The notes: generated by a model not told the origin, from the sequence alone. Counted from the first letter of the stretch, positions 46,674-57,950 are shown. The stretch: 64,000 nt of DNA from Lachnospiraceae bacterium (GCA_015057325.1 SVEQ01000002.1:264214-328213); one strand, 5' to 3'. Made by a program: numbers and translations.

Positions 46674-49600
46674 TTATATTACGGAAATTTCCGGTATAAC
46701 CTCTTCAAGTACATCAAGAAGTATGCGTACCGTATCAAGCGATGTAAACATTGTAACTCCGTTTCTAACCGCACACTGTCTGATAGCCACACCGTCTTCA
46801 TAGTGGATACCCGAAAGTATGGCACGTGTATTGATTATGTAACTTACATATCCTGCCTGAATAGAACGGATAACCTCATCACTTCCGTCACTTAATTTAC
46901 CGCGAAGTCTTGTTCTTATTCCGTTATTCTTAAGGAAGGTTGCTGTTCCTACGGTTGCCTCGATATTAAATCCAAGCTTGTAGAAACGACGAACAAGCGG
47001 AAGTGCCTCCTCTTTATCCTCATCAGCAAGCGTAACCATAACTGTTCCGTAATCCTTCATCTTGATTCCGGAAGCCTGAAGTGCTTTATATAATGCACGC
47101 TTTAGCTTTCTGTCATAACCGATAGCCTCACCGGTTGATTTCATTTCCGGTGAAAGATAAGCATCCATACCATTTAACTTCTCAAATGAGAATGCCGGTG
47201 CCTTAACATACCAGAACTGCTTTGGTGCAGGCACAAGATCTGTTATACCCTGCTCCTTAAGACTGATACCAAGCATAGCCTTGGTTGCAATATCAACAAG
47301 TGAAAATCCTGTTGACTTAGAAAGGAATGGTACACTTCTTGAAGCTCTTGGGTTAACCTCAATTATATATACGTTATCTTCCTTATCTACGATAAACTGG
47401 ATATTGAAAAGTCCGACTATTCCAACGCCAAGTCCAATCTTAGTTGTATATTCAAGAATTGTATCCTTGACTTTATCTGATATTGAAAATGGTGGATAGA
47501 CACTTGTACTGTCTCCGGAATGTACACCGGTACGCTCAACAAGCTCCATAATTCCCGGAAGGAATACTTCCTTACCGTCGCATATCGCATCTATCTCTAC
47601 TTCTTTACCAACGACATATTTATCAACAAGTACCGGCTTATCAACGTCAACTTCAACGGCGTTCTTTAAGTAATGTCTCAACATTTCTTCGTTAGCAACG
47701 ATTTCCATTGCACGTCCGCCAAGTACAAATGAAGGTCTTACAAGTACAGGATATCCAATCTTAGCCGCCACTTTCACGCCGCTCTCGATGTCTGTAACAG
47801 CTTCACCTGTAGGATGCGGAATACCAAGTGATCTGATAACGTTCTCAAATGCATCTCTGTCTTCCGCCTTAAATATTGCCTCACAATCGGTACCGATAAT
47901 CTTAATACCTTTCTCTGAAAGCGGTCCCGCAAGGTTAACCGCCGTCTGTCCTCCAAGGGATGCAATTACACCTTCAGGCTTTTCAAGATCAATAATATTC
48001 ATGATATCTTCAACTGTAAGAGGCTCAAAATAAAGCTTATCTGCAGTTGTGTAATCCGTTGATACAGTCTCAGGATTGTTATTGATAACAATAGCCTCGT
48101 ATCCGAGTTCATGAATTGTCTTAACCGCGTGAACTGTCGAGTAATCAAACTCAACACCCTGGCCGATTCGAATAGGTCCCGAACCAAGTACGATTATCTT
48201 CTTCTTATCGGATACAATTGACTCATTTTCTTCTTCATATGTTGAATAGAAATACGGAACGTAACTGTCAAACTCGCTCGCACATGTATCTATCATCTTG
48301 TATACAGGCTTAATGTTAAGCTCCTTACGACGTTTCCATACATCATCCTCTGTAGCATCCAAAAGCTCGGCAATATATGAATCAGAGAATCCCATACGCT
48401 TTGCCTCATAAAGGTTTTCGTATGAAAGATTTGCAATTTTATCTGCAGTTGATTTTGCTCCGTCCTCATCCATTTCGTTCTTGATGCTCTCAAGTTTCTT
48501 TTCAAAATCAACAATATTCTTAATCTTATCAAGGAAGAACATATCAATCTTTGTAGTATTGTAGATTACGGAAAGATCAACACCCAACCATATCAACTGC
48601 GCAAGTGCATAGATTCTGTCATCAGTTCCATCCTCTATATATTTAAGCAACTTCTCAATAGCTTCCTTTTTGTTCTCCGGTTCAGTTTTGTCTGAAAGCG
48701 TCTTAACATCAAACTTCTCAAGGTGAATATGGTTTTTGCCATCCTCTAATGAACGAATTGCCTTTAACATACTCTCTTCAAGCGTACGGCCAACGCTCAT
48801 TACTTCACCGGTAGCCTTCATCTGTGTCGAAAGCACATTGGATGCCAATGTAAACTTATCAAACGGGAATCTAGGCATCTTTGTTACTACATAATCAAGT
48901 GCAGGCTCAAAACAAGCCGGTGTATTGGCAAGTTCAATCTCCTCAAGATTCATTCCAACTGCTATCTTGGCTGAAACTCTTGCTATCGGATAGCCGCTTG
49001 CTTTTGATGCAAGTGCCGAAGAACGCGACACTCTTGGATTAACCTCAATTACATAATAGTTAAATGATTCCGGATCAAGTGCGAACTGACAGTTACAACC
49101 ACCTTTTACTCCGAGTGCTCTGATAATCTTAAGCGCACTGTCACGAAGCATGTGATACTCTTTGTTAGTAAGCGTCTGACTCGGTGCAACAACTATCGAA
49201 TCTCCGGTATGTATTCCTACAGGATCAAGATTTTCCATGTTACATACAACTATTGCCGTATCATTGGCATCACGGATTACTTCGTACTCGATTTCCTTGT
49301 AACCCTTGATACTCTTTTCTACCAATACCTGATGAACCGGTGAAAGTGCAAGTGCGTTGGTCATCATTTCACGCATTTCTTCTTCGTTGTTAGCAAAACC
49401 GCCGCCGGTTCCGCCAAGCGTAAATGCAGGTCTGAGAATTACAGGATAACCAATCTTCTCTGCCGCCTCTAATCCTTCTTCTACGGAATATGTTATTTCC
49501 GAAGGAACAACAGGTTCTCCGATTCTTTCACAAAGTTCTTTGAACTGCTCACGGTCTTCTGCACATCTTATACTTGCAGCATCTGTTCCTAAAAGTTCAA

Positions 49601-49937
49601 TCTCACACTCATTTAATACACCCTTGTCATTTAACTGCATAGCAAGGTTAAGTCCTGTCTGACCACCGATTCCCGGTACAATAGCATCCGGTCTTTCATA
49701 ACGGCAGATTCTTGCCATGAATTCAAGTGTCAACGGCTCCATATATACCTTGTCCGCAACCATTGTATCCGTCATAATTGTAGCCGGATTGGAATTGGCA
49801 AGTACTACTTCGTAACCTTCTTCTTTTAATGCGAGACAAGCCTGAGTTCCTGCATAGTCAAACTCGGCAGCCTGTCCTATAACGATAGGTCCTGAACCTA
49901 TAACAAGTATCTTATTTATATCTGTACGCTTCGGCAT
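46674..49937 (-). CDS. carB: Carbamoyl-phosphate synthase large subunit
   Basis: A 1087-residue full-length CPSase large subunit. It has two homologous ATP-grasp halves: the first begins [22 protein letters not shown], split by pattern into SGPIVIGQ and EFDYAGTQ; the second begins [13 protein letters not shown] near residue 570. They are separated by an oligomerisation region, and a C-terminal allosteric (MGS-like) domain follows from about 950. It makes carbamoyl phosphate from bicarbonate, ATP and ammonia channelled from CarA, for pyrimidine and arginine synthesis. I start at ATG 49937 (GGAGG eight bases upstream). The ORF continues upstream to 50111, but only through a 57-bp tandem repeat. 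carA lies 229 bases upstream. Confidence 0.97.
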   Translation of the reverse strand: MPKRTDINKILVIGSGPIVIGQAAEFDYAGTQACLALKEEGYEVVLANSNPATIMTDTMVADKVYMEPLTLEFMARICRYERPDAIVPGIGGQTGLNLAMQLNDKGVLNECEIELLGTDAASIRCAEDREQFKELCERIGEPVVPSEITYSVEEGLEAAEKIGYPVILRPAFTLGGTGGGFANNEEEMREMMTNALALSPVHQVLVEKSIKGYKEIEYEVIRDANDTAIVVCNMENLDPVGIHTGDSIVVAPSQTLTNKEYHMLRDSALKIIRALGVKGGCNCQFALDPESFNYYVIEVNPRVSRSSALASKASGYPIARVSAKIAVGMNLEEIELANTPACFEPALDYVVTKMPRFPFDKFTLASNVLSTQMKATGEVMSVGRTLEESMLKAIRSLEDGKNHIHLEKFDVKTLSDKTEPENKKEAIEKLLKYIEDGTDDRIYALAQLIWLGVDLSVIYNTTKIDMFFLDKIKNIVDFEKKLESIKNEMDEDGAKSTADKIANLSYENLYEAKRMGFSDSYIAELLDATEDDVWKRRKELNIKPVYKMIDTCASEFDSYVPYFYSTYEEENESIVSDKKKIIVLGSGPIRIGQGVEFDYSTVHAVKTIHELGYEAIVINNNPETVSTDYTTADKLYFEPLTVEDIMNIIDLEKPEGVIASLGGQTAVNLAGPLSEKGIKIIGTDCEAIFKAEDRDAFENVIRSLGIPHPTGEAVTDIESGVKVAAKIGYPVLVRPSFVLGGRAMEIVANEEMLRHYLKNAVEVDVDKPVLVDKYVVGKEVEIDAICDGKEVFLPGIMELVERTGVHSGDSTSVYPPFSISDKVKDTILEYTTKIGLGVGIVGLFNIQFIVDKEDNVYIIEVNPRASRSVPFLSKSTGFSLVDIATKAMLGISLKEQGITDLVPAPKQFWYVKAPAFSFEKLNGMDAYLSPEMKSTGEAIGYDRKLKRALYKALQASGIKMKDYGTVMVTLADEDKEEALPLVRRFYKLGFNIEATVGTATFLKNNGIRTRLRGKLSDGSDEVIRSIQAGYVSYIINTRAILSGIHYEDGVAIRQCAVRNGVTMFTSLDTVRILLDVLEEVIPEISVI

Positions 49938-49982
49938 TTTTATATCCTCCATATATTTAGACAAACTTTTAATTATAATTGC

Positions 49983-50096
49983 TTGGCTCTTTTCGCAATT
50001 CGAAGCCGCAATCTCGAAATCGCTCCGCGCTTTCTCAATTTGGCTCTTTTCGCAATTCGAAGCCGCAATCTCGAAATCGCTCCGCGCTTTCTCAAT
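49983..50096. repeat. 57-bp tandem repeat between carA and carB
   Basis: Two identical 57-bp units (49983-50039 and 50040-50096) followed by a short partial third. Each contains GCAATTCGAAGCC, and the inverse of this also forms the end of carA (around 50171-50193). The identity of the copies indicates recent duplication. Confidence 0.9.
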
Positions 50097-50112
50097 TTGG
50101 CTTCTCGCCAAA

Positions 50113-50172
50113 TAATTTTAAGTTGAATTGCCCTATCGAATGCAAGCATTCGAAGAGCATTTTAACTTAAAA
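50113..50172. repeat. Hairpin between carA and the tandem repeat
   Basis: Arms TTTTAAGTTGAA-like and its near inverse enclose a perfect inner hairpin CGAATGC-AA-GCATTCG (50138-50153). It has no T run, so it is not a simple terminator; it may affect the carA-to-carB transcript. Confidence 0.55.
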
Positions 50173-51255
50173 TTGCTTGGCTTCGAATTGCTTAATGTTC
50201 TCTATGAACCTATCAAAAAGATATGTGGAGTCCTGAGGTCCGGGTGCGCTTTCCGGATGATACTGTACCGAGAATACTTTGTCCTCATCACATGTAAGTC
50301 CCTCAACCGTATTGTCAAGCAGGTTAATGTGCGATACAACAAGTCCTGTTCCTTCCAATGACTTCTCATCTACTGCATAACTGTGATTCTGACTTGTAAT
50401 CTCGACCTTACCCGTCCTGATATCCTTAACCGGATGGTTACCGCCTCTGTGACCGAACTTAAGCTTGTAAGTTTTTGCACCGTAAGAAAGTGCAATCAAC
50501 TGGTGTCCTAAACAGATTCCGAAAAGCGGTGCCTTACCGCGTATATCCTTGAGTGTCTCTATTACTTCACCCACGTCCTCCGGATCTCCCGGACCGTTTG
50601 ATATAAATACGCCGTCCGGTTTCATGGCCAGTATCTCATCACTACTCGTATTGTAAGGAACAACCGTAACGTTACAACCATGACGATTGAACTCTCTTAC
50701 AATGTTCATTTTCATTCCGCAATCAATTGCAACTATGTTATATATTGGGTTTGAAGTTCTCGCATACCATTTCTTCTTGCAACTGCATCTTGCAACCTGG
50801 TCATGCGGAAGTTCAGTTTTTTTGAGAATATCAAGACCTTCCTCAAGTGTTGTGTCTGCATTGGTAATAAGGACCTTTCTGGAACCAATATCCCTTATGC
50901 TTCGTACAAGCTTTCTCGTATCAACACCGTACACTCCGGGAACATTACCGTCTTCAAGAAGTTCTGACAGGGTTCTTGTAAATCGGAAATTAGAAGGGAA
51001 ATCATTAACTTCCCTAACAATCAGACCACCGAGATTAAGAAGCTTGCTCTCAAAATCCTCATCGGTAATTCCGTAATTACCTATAAGCGGATATGACATA
51101 ACTATCGCCTGATCTGTGTATGACGGATCGGAAACAATCTCCTGATACCCCGCCATTGAAGTATTGAATACTATCTCACATACAGCATCGCGCTTGGCGC
51201 CGAAGCCATACCCTAAGTACTCACTTCCGTCTTCCAAAATCAATTTTCTGTCCAT
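50167..51255 (-). CDS. carA: Carbamoyl-phosphate synthase small subunit
   Basis: A 362-residue glutaminase subunit. The N-terminal half holds the CarA-specific domain (YLGYGFGAKRDAVCEIVFNT). The C-terminal class I amidotransferase domain has the nucleophile in FGICLGHQL and the His-Glu pair in YHPES. It releases ammonia from glutamine for CarB. I start at ATG 51255 (GGAGG six bases upstream). The reading frame continues upstream to 51324 through the leader terminator, which explains an apparent extension containing KGVSRSVLEAP that is not protein. Expression is expected to be controlled by the attenuator leader at 51283-51418, shared in design with purF. Confidence 0.96.
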   Translation of the reverse strand: MDRKLILEDGSEYLGYGFGAKRDAVCEIVFNTSMAGYQEIVSDPSYTDQAIVMSYPLIGNYGITDEDFESKLLNLGGLIVREVNDFPSNFRFTRTLSELLEDGNVPGVYGVDTRKLVRSIRDIGSRKVLITNADTTLEEGLDILKKTELPHDQVARCSCKKKWYARTSNPIYNIVAIDCGMKMNIVREFNRHGCNVTVVPYNTSSDEILAMKPDGVFISNGPGDPEDVGEVIETLKDIRGKAPLFGICLGHQLIALSYGAKTYKLKFGHRGGNHPVKDIRTGKVEITSQNHSYAVDEKSLEGTGLVVSHINLLDNTVEGLTCDEDKVFSVQYHPESAPGPQDSTYLFDRFIENIKQFEAKQF

Positions 51256-51282
51256 GATATTCCTCCTAAAATATATAAAAAT

Positions 51283-51313
51283 GGGTGCTTCGAGTACGGA
51301 CCTCGAAACACCC
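51283..51313 (-). terminator. Attenuator terminator in the carA leader
   Basis: A perfect 12-bp stem (51283-51294 with 51302-51313) with a 7-base loop whose minus-strand sequence is GTCCGTA, followed by ATTTTTA. It lies 28 bases upstream of the carA ATG, so it must be read through for expression. Stem core and loop are identical to the purF leader. Confidence 0.85.
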
Positions 51314-51387
51314 TTGCTTCTCATATGTTATCTCTATTGAATTAACCGCAATAACAAATCCGGTCTGTCACTTAAAACAATATGAAA

Positions 51388-51403
51388 GTTCCGCCTTTGG
51401 AAC
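51388..51403 (-). promoter_or_regulatory. 5' hairpin of the carA leader RNA
   Basis: Minus strand GTTCC-AAAGGC-GGAAC, followed by TTT, close to the predicted transcription start. The same hairpin with compensated loop changes begins the purF leader. The 75 bases between it and the terminator differ from purF. Confidence 0.7.
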
Positions 51404-51412
51404 ACTATGTAT

Positions 51413-51440
51413 AGTATATAGGTTTGCGCAAAAAAGTCAA
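51413..51440 (-). promoter_or_regulatory. carA promoter
   Basis: Minus-strand TTGACT (51435-51440), 16-base spacer, TATACT (51413-51418). Same -10 sequence and same 16-base spacing as the purF promoter. It sits seven bases past the mgtE stop. Confidence 0.8.
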
Positions 51441-51447
51441 GAAATAA

Positions 51448-52878
51448 TTATCCCAAATGCATCACATTTAGCAACAAAATCCAACTCATGCCATAATACG
51501 TTACAACTGCCACAAGGTCATTGACCGTCGTGATAAGCGGCCCCGACGCAACCGCAGGGTCAACTTTGATTCTTTTAAAGAACAGCGGAATGAGTGTTCC
51601 GACCGCACTTGATATAAGCATTGCAACAATTAACGATATTCCTATACAACCCGAAACGGAAAATGCAAACAGCATTGGCTTCTTCTTAAATATCATTATA
51701 TATAGTCCAACGAATATAAATGATATACATCCAAGAAGCAATCCATTTGACAAACCGACACGCATTTCTTTGGTGACAAGCTGTCCCTTCTGCTTAAATG
51801 TAAGGTTCTCATCCATAAGCACACGAATTGTTACCGCAAGCGACTGTGTTCCGACATTACCTGCCATATCAAGAATAAGTGACTGGAACGCAATGATAAG
51901 AGTAAGCTGAGCGATTACCTTCTCAAACACTCCTACAACGCTGGATACAAGCATGCCCAAACACAAAAGAATAAGCAGCCATGGAAGACGCTTCTTCATA
52001 CTCTCCAAAAGCGGTTCGTTCAAATCTTCCTCCGCAGTAAGACCGGCAAGCATGGCGTAGTCCTCACCCATCTCATCATCGACAACCTCGATAATGTTCT
52101 GTGCTGTAATTACACCAAGCATTTTGTTGGAATTATCAAGTACCGGAATAATACTCTCGGAATAATCCTTCAACTTCTCGATACAATCATCTATCTGCTC
52201 ATTGGCATATACATACGGGAATGATGTTGCAATGAGGCTTTCAAGTGAAACGGAACTTCTTGCAATTATAAGTTCTTTTAAATCAATCGCTCCATAGAAT
52301 TCACTGTTTTCATCTTCTACAAATATGGTTGTAATATTATCATTTTCCTCTGCTTGTCTGACAAGCTCGCTCATAGCCTGTTTGATAGTAAGGTTCTCAC
52401 GTATCACAATGTAATTGGTAGTCATCCTACTACCGATTTCATCCTCGTCAAACGAATCAATCAATCGAATCTCATTACGAACCTCAGGCTCTAACGCATC
52501 TATAATAAGACTTCTCTTTTCCTTCGGAAGTTCTTTAAGAACTTTTGATGCCGTATCCGTCTCTAACTCCGATACAACTCTTGAAGCCTTACGCACATCC
52601 ATTTCGTCAAGAAATGTTCCCGCTTCATCTTCATCCATATACTCAAAGATTGAAGCAAGCATTTCCACATCACATACGCGGTAGAACTTTTTCCTTTCTG
52701 AAACCGTCAGCGTCGGAATAACCTGCGCAATATCATTCTCATGGTAATCCTCCAACTTATTAAGCATAACCTTTGGCGAATCGTTGCTCCTAATTATCGC
52801 AACAACCTCCGATTCATAATCCGGCTTTTCCGCAACGAGATTTTCTTCAGTTAAAGTTGTGTTCATTTCTTCTGTCAT
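51448..52878 (-). CDS. mgtE: MgtE magnesium transporter
   Basis: A 476-residue MgtE. An N-terminal acidic superhelical domain (about 35-155), a CBS pair (about 160-275, with VVDDEMGEDYAMLAG at its end) and a five-helix channel domain follow (LPWLLILLCLGML through the GNVGTQSLAVTIR selectivity region to the C-terminus). It passes magnesium through the cytoplasmic membrane and is gated by magnesium bound at the N-terminal and CBS domains. It starts 2 bases after the stop of a diguanylate cyclase gene, so the two are translationally coupled. No terminator separates it from the carA promoter; its transcript would end at the carA attenuator. Confidence 0.96.
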   Translation of the reverse strand: MTEEMNTTLTEENLVAEKPDYESEVVAIIRSNDSPKVMLNKLEDYHENDIAQVIPTLTVSERKKFYRVCDVEMLASIFEYMDEDEAGTFLDEMDVRKASRVVSELETDTASKVLKELPKEKRSLIIDALEPEVRNEIRLIDSFDEDEIGSRMTTNYIVIRENLTIKQAMSELVRQAEENDNITTIFVEDENSEFYGAIDLKELIIARSSVSLESLIATSFPYVYANEQIDDCIEKLKDYSESIIPVLDNSNKMLGVITAQNIIEVVDDEMGEDYAMLAGLTAEEDLNEPLLESMKKRLPWLLILLCLGMLVSSVVGVFEKVIAQLTLIIAFQSLILDMAGNVGTQSLAVTIRVLMDENLTFKQKGQLVTKEMRVGLSNGLLLGCISFIFVGLYIMIFKKKPMLFAFSVSGCIGISLIVAMLISSAVGTLIPLFFKRIKVDPAVASGPLITTVNDLVAVVTYYGMSWILLLNVMHLG

Positions 52879-52880
52879 TT

Positions 52881-54584
52881 CTATCTTCCTGCCTTCATAT
52901 CCGTCTTATGTTTGTACATTCTTGCATCGGCAACATGATATACCCTTTCAACCATATCACTCTCATCCGCTACCGAAGTAACTTTCTCATCATCACTCAT
53001 ACAATAACCGTATGCAAAACTTATTGGAAGCGGCTTTCTTGCCGCATTCACTTCTTCACATTTCTTATTAATACTTTCCACAGTTGCCTCAATAATAGAT
53101 TTGTCAGCTTGGGGAATAATAACCGTGAACTCGTCTCCACCCATTCTTCCGACAGTATAAGTATCATTGTTACATGCAGAACTTAATACATTGGCAAAGT
53201 CAACTAAAAGCTTGTCACCTTCCTGATGACCATACTTATCATTGGTAAGTTTGAGATAATTAAGATCGATACATATAATACCAAAGACTTTGTCATCACG
53301 TCTCAATTCATCAAATGCATTCTCGCACCCACGTCTATTGGCAAGATTCGTCATCATATCGACATTAGCAAGCTTGGCCATGGCCTCGGCATGAGCCGCT
53401 TTATATATCTTCGTACGTTGATTAACAAAGAAATCAATTATCATTGCAACGAGGAATAAGAAGAATCCAAACAACAGGTAACTCACATAGTTTCGCATTC
53501 TATTTAACATAAAATGCATATACAAATTAAATCTAAGCATATCAATAATAGCAAGCACAATCAGAATAATAAGACCGATTACCATGTGCTTGTGAGTATT
53601 ATTCTTACGAAGCATGCTTCTGACCAGCAGAATAAGAACCGTCAACACATTTACGAAAAGAAGAATATGAAACGGAGTCAACAACTCCGGCAAATGTGCT
53701 ATGTCTGTAAAATGCAAAATAAGGGCAACTATCGGAAATGCCGCCTGTAATATCAGAATAACTTTGTATAACTTCTTAGTTCTTGCCGACTCTCTCTCGA
53801 AGAACTCCTTGTAAAAATATAACGTGAGGAAAAACGGTCCCGAGTATAATGTCAAATATTCCATATACCCGCGCATTACCAGACTATCCGAGAAAATCCA
53901 AATCAAATTATAACTGCAATATTCGTAAAGTCCCATCATAAAGAATGCCATTCCAAAATACGCAAGATGTTTTAATGCCGGCATAATTCTTGTAAAAATA
54001 AACGATAATAACACAATAGTTATACAAAGCGTAATAATTGCAATATCCACAATGAGGTAAAAACTATTATCTACAAGATAGTTGTGAAATTTCACTCTTA
54101 CATTGTTAATTACCGGTTGCGAAAGCGAAGAAAGACCTTCGTTCTCTATAGCATCAATTTCTACCCTTACATTCATTCCCGCATAATCGTCCGGCAAATT
54201 AACATTAACATAGCCATAACCAAGCATTCTACTGTTCGGGTTTCCTTTTTCATAAACAAGTTCATCATCATAAAATACTTTAACCGCTGCATGGTCTAAA
54301 TAAAGCGTAAGTACTGCATCCTCAACATGAGTTTCGGGCATGACAAAAGAATATGTGACATGATCTCCCTTCTTAATACTCGGAAACTTGTATGTGGAAA
54401 TATCAACATCATCATACACTTTCCCGTTAAATGTCACGTCATATTCACCCGTAACGGTAACCGAATCATCCTCATATCTACTTATCCTCATTGTCTCAAA
54501 GAAAGATATAAAAACAATTATTGATAAAACTACCATTATGAAACCAACTATTCTGTTAATAAGTTTTTTCTTATTCTCAGTCAT
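52881..54584 (-). CDS. Membrane diguanylate cyclase, 7TM-sensor type
   Basis: A 567-residue protein: TM1 (about 10-28), an extracytoplasmic beta-rich domain (about 35-175), about seven helices (180-385), a short linker and a GGDEF domain with intact motif (GRMGGDEF). No RxxD inhibitory site is at the expected place. Its architecture matches the 573-residue cyclase of the sensor operon near 28 kb, and both share the NLKVxNDKYGH-type core. It should make cyclic di-GMP in response to an external ligand. It has a strong promoter and is followed after 2 bases by mgtE. Confidence 0.9.
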   Translation of the reverse strand: MTENKKKLINRIVGFIMVVLSIIVFISFFETMRISRYEDDSVTVTGEYDVTFNGKVYDDVDISTYKFPSIKKGDHVTYSFVMPETHVEDAVLTLYLDHAAVKVFYDDELVYEKGNPNSRMLGYGYVNVNLPDDYAGMNVRVEIDAIENEGLSSLSQPVINNVRVKFHNYLVDNSFYLIVDIAIITLCITIVLLSFIFTRIMPALKHLAYFGMAFFMMGLYEYCSYNLIWIFSDSLVMRGYMEYLTLYSGPFFLTLYFYKEFFERESARTKKLYKVILILQAAFPIVALILHFTDIAHLPELLTPFHILLFVNVLTVLILLVRSMLRKNNTHKHMVIGLIILIVLAIIDMLRFNLYMHFMLNRMRNYVSYLLFGFFLFLVAMIIDFFVNQRTKIYKAAHAEAMAKLANVDMMTNLANRRGCENAFDELRRDDKVFGIICIDLNYLKLTNDKYGHQEGDKLLVDFANVLSSACNNDTYTVGRMGGDEFTVIIPQADKSIIEATVESINKKCEEVNAARKPLPISFAYGYCMSDDEKVTSVADESDMVERVYHVADARMYKHKTDMKAGR

Positions 54585-54619
54585 AGATAACCCTCATATA
54601 TTTGGACATTTACCATTAT

Positions 54620-54648
54620 ATTATACCTTAAAAATCTCATATTGCCAA
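54620..54648 (-). promoter_or_regulatory. Promoter of the cyclase-mgtE operon
   Basis: Minus-strand TTGGCA (54643-54648), 17-base spacer, TATAAT (54620-54625), 36 bases before the cyclase ATG. Confidence 0.8.
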
Positions 54649-54673
54649 ATAGAATATCTTTTTAGACAAAACA

Positions 54674-54711
54674 AAACACCACCCGGAAACTGTTGTCTCC
54701 GGATAGTGTTT
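54674..54711 (-). terminator. Terminator of the purF-pyrG operon
   Basis: A long stem of about 16 bp with two mismatches around an AACA loop (arms with TCCGGA and TCCGGG), followed by TTTTGTTTTG on the minus strand. Confidence 0.85.
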
Positions 54712-54729
54712 GACGTACATTTATTCAAA

Positions 54730-56352
<1,623 letters not shown>

Positions 56353-56366
56353 TTATATTTGATATG

Positions 56367-57785
56367 TCAGCGTTCTGATAGTCGGCGTTCAAAACGGTTC
56401 TTGCTGATATTCTCCGGTACAGCTGTCGGATAATCTCCGGTAAAACACGCAGTACATATACCGTCGTATCCGGTAAGTTCCGACAGACTTTCAACAGGAA
56501 GATATCCGAGCGAATCAGCACCTATAAGTTTTGCAATCTCATCAACACTATGATGACATGCAATAAGATTCTCTTTAGAATCTATATCTGTTCCGTAGTA
56601 GCATGGATTGGTAAACGGTGGCGACGAAATCATCATGTGTATTTCCTTTGCACCCGCATCTTTTAAGAGTTTTACAATACGACCACTCGTCGTACCTCTT
56701 ACTATAGAATCATCAACAAGTACTACTTTCTTACCTGCCACGGTTTCTTTGATTGGATTAAGCTTAATTCTCACCTGGTCGTTTCTTTCATTCTGTGTTG
56801 GTGAAATAAATGTTCTTCCAATATATTTATTCTTAATAAATCCAATTCCGTAAGGGATACCCGATTCTCTGGAATATCCAAGCGCTGCATCAAGTCCCGA
56901 ATCAGGAACACCAACAACAACATCTGCATCAACTTTGTATTCTCTTGCAAGAATTCGTCCTGCTCTTATTCTTGCCTCGTGAACAGACACACCATCTATC
57001 TCCGAATCCGGTCTTGCAAAATAAATGTACTCAAAAATACATGTCTTTTTCTGCTTTGTATCACAGTAATCCGTATAACTTTGCACACCGTCATTAGAAA
57101 AAACAATAAGTTCTCCCGGTTTGACATCACTAATAAACTCTGCACCCATCGCTTCCAATGCGCAGCTTTCAGATGCAGCAACATATCGTCCGTCCTCACA
57201 TTTACCATAACAAAGTGGTCTGAAACCATGAGGATCTCTTGCAATAATTAATTTGGTTGCCGACATTACAACTATAGAATACGCACCCTCGAGATATTTC
57301 ATTGTAGATAAAACAGCCTGTTCTATCGATGGTGCTTTTAGTCGTTCTCTTGTAACTATATACGCAATAATCTCCGTATCGGATGTGGAATGAAATATTG
57401 CACCGGAAAGTTCCAATTCATTTCTCAAACTGTAGGCATTGCTTATGTTTCCGTTATGTGCAAGTGCCATCTTACCCTTCTGATGATTTACTTCCATAGG
57501 CTGACAGTTATTTCTGTTATTGCCTCCTGTCGTTCCATATCTGACATGTCCAACAGCAATCTTACCATTAGGAAGTTTGGCAAGTTCTTCTGAATCAAAT
57601 ACCGTACTCACCTGTCCGATATCCTTGTGTGAAAAGAACAGACCATCATCGTTAACGACTATTCCGCAACTCTCCTGTCCTCTGTGCTGCAGAGCATACA
57701 ATCCGTAATACACATCATTTGCCACAGCATATTCCTTAGGTGCAAACACACCTATAACACCACATTCTTCATGAAGATTATTCAT
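56367..57785 (-). CDS. purF: Amidophosphoribosyltransferase
   Basis: A 472-residue glutamine-PRPP amidotransferase, the first committed step of purine synthesis. A short propeptide (MNNLHEE) precedes the nucleophile Cys8 (CGVIGVF). The N-terminal nucleophile hydrolase domain releases ammonia. The C-terminal phosphoribosyltransferase domain has the PRPP loop VVLVDDSIVRGTTS. Cysteines in the C-terminal part (ACFTGDYP, CTACF) suggest the iron-sulfur-containing class, as in Bacillus. It is preceded by the attenuator leader at 57806-57936 and cotranscribed with pyrG. Confidence 0.96.
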   Translation of the reverse strand: MNNLHEECGVIGVFAPKEYAVANDVYYGLYALQHRGQESCGIVVNDDGLFFSHKDIGQVSTVFDSEELAKLPNGKIAVGHVRYGTTGGNNRNNCQPMEVNHQKGKMALAHNGNISNAYSLRNELELSGAIFHSTSDTEIIAYIVTRERLKAPSIEQAVLSTMKYLEGAYSIVVMSATKLIIARDPHGFRPLCYGKCEDGRYVAASESCALEAMGAEFISDVKPGELIVFSNDGVQSYTDYCDTKQKKTCIFEYIYFARPDSEIDGVSVHEARIRAGRILAREYKVDADVVVGVPDSGLDAALGYSRESGIPYGIGFIKNKYIGRTFISPTQNERNDQVRIKLNPIKETVAGKKVVLVDDSIVRGTTSGRIVKLLKDAGAKEIHMMISSPPFTNPCYYGTDIDSKENLIACHHSVDEIAKLIGADSLGYLPVESLSELTGYDGICTACFTGDYPTAVPENISKNRFERRLSER

Positions 57786-57805
57786 TGTTAATTCCTTTCT
57801 TTTCC

Positions 57806-57844
57806 CATAAAAAGAGGGGCTTCGAGTACGGACCTCGAAACCCC
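57806..57844 (-). terminator. Attenuator terminator in the purF leader
   Basis: An 11-bp stem (57816-57826 with 57834-57844) with the 7-base loop GTCCGTA on the minus strand, then TCTTTTTA. The TTCGAG stem core and the loop are the same as in the carA leader, while outer pairs change together (GGGG/CCCC here, GGGTG/CACCC there). Confidence 0.85.
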
Positions 57845-57884
57845 TTTGTTTCTAAAGCACAATATTTGCCATAAAAAAATTAAA

Positions 57885-57900
57885 GTTCCACCATTGGAAC
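57885..57900 (-). promoter_or_regulatory. 5' hairpin of the purF leader RNA
   Basis: Minus strand GTTCCA-ATGG-TGGAAC followed by TTTAATTTTTTT. It is the counterpart of the carA 5' hairpin and lies within a few bases of the predicted start of transcription. Confidence 0.7.
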
Positions 57901-57908
57901 ACACATCT

Positions 57909-57936
57909 AGTATATAACTTTTTTTGTAAATGTCAA
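57909..57936 (-). promoter_or_regulatory. purF promoter
   Basis: Minus-strand TTGACA (57931-57936), 16-base spacer, TATACT (57909-57914). Confidence 0.85.
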
Positions 57937-57950
57937 TGAGAAAATTTATT

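Noticed and set aside
49983..50096. CRISPR array
   Set aside because: Only two abutting identical units without spacers and no cas genes; it is a simple tandem repeat.
49938..50111. N-terminal extension of carB
   Set aside because: The extension is encoded by the 57-bp tandem repeat. A GGAGG-preceded ATG at 49937 gives the normal CarB N-terminus.
51283..51440. T-box or known nucleotide riboswitch upstream of carA
   Set aside because: The T-box antiterminator bulge sequence is absent and I see no PyrR-binding, purine, PRPP or glnA consensus. I kept it as an unassigned attenuator.
57845..57875. Six-codon leader peptide (M-A-N-I-V-L) in the purF leader
   Set aside because: No ribosome binding site precedes it, it has no Gln codons, and the carA leader has no counterpart.
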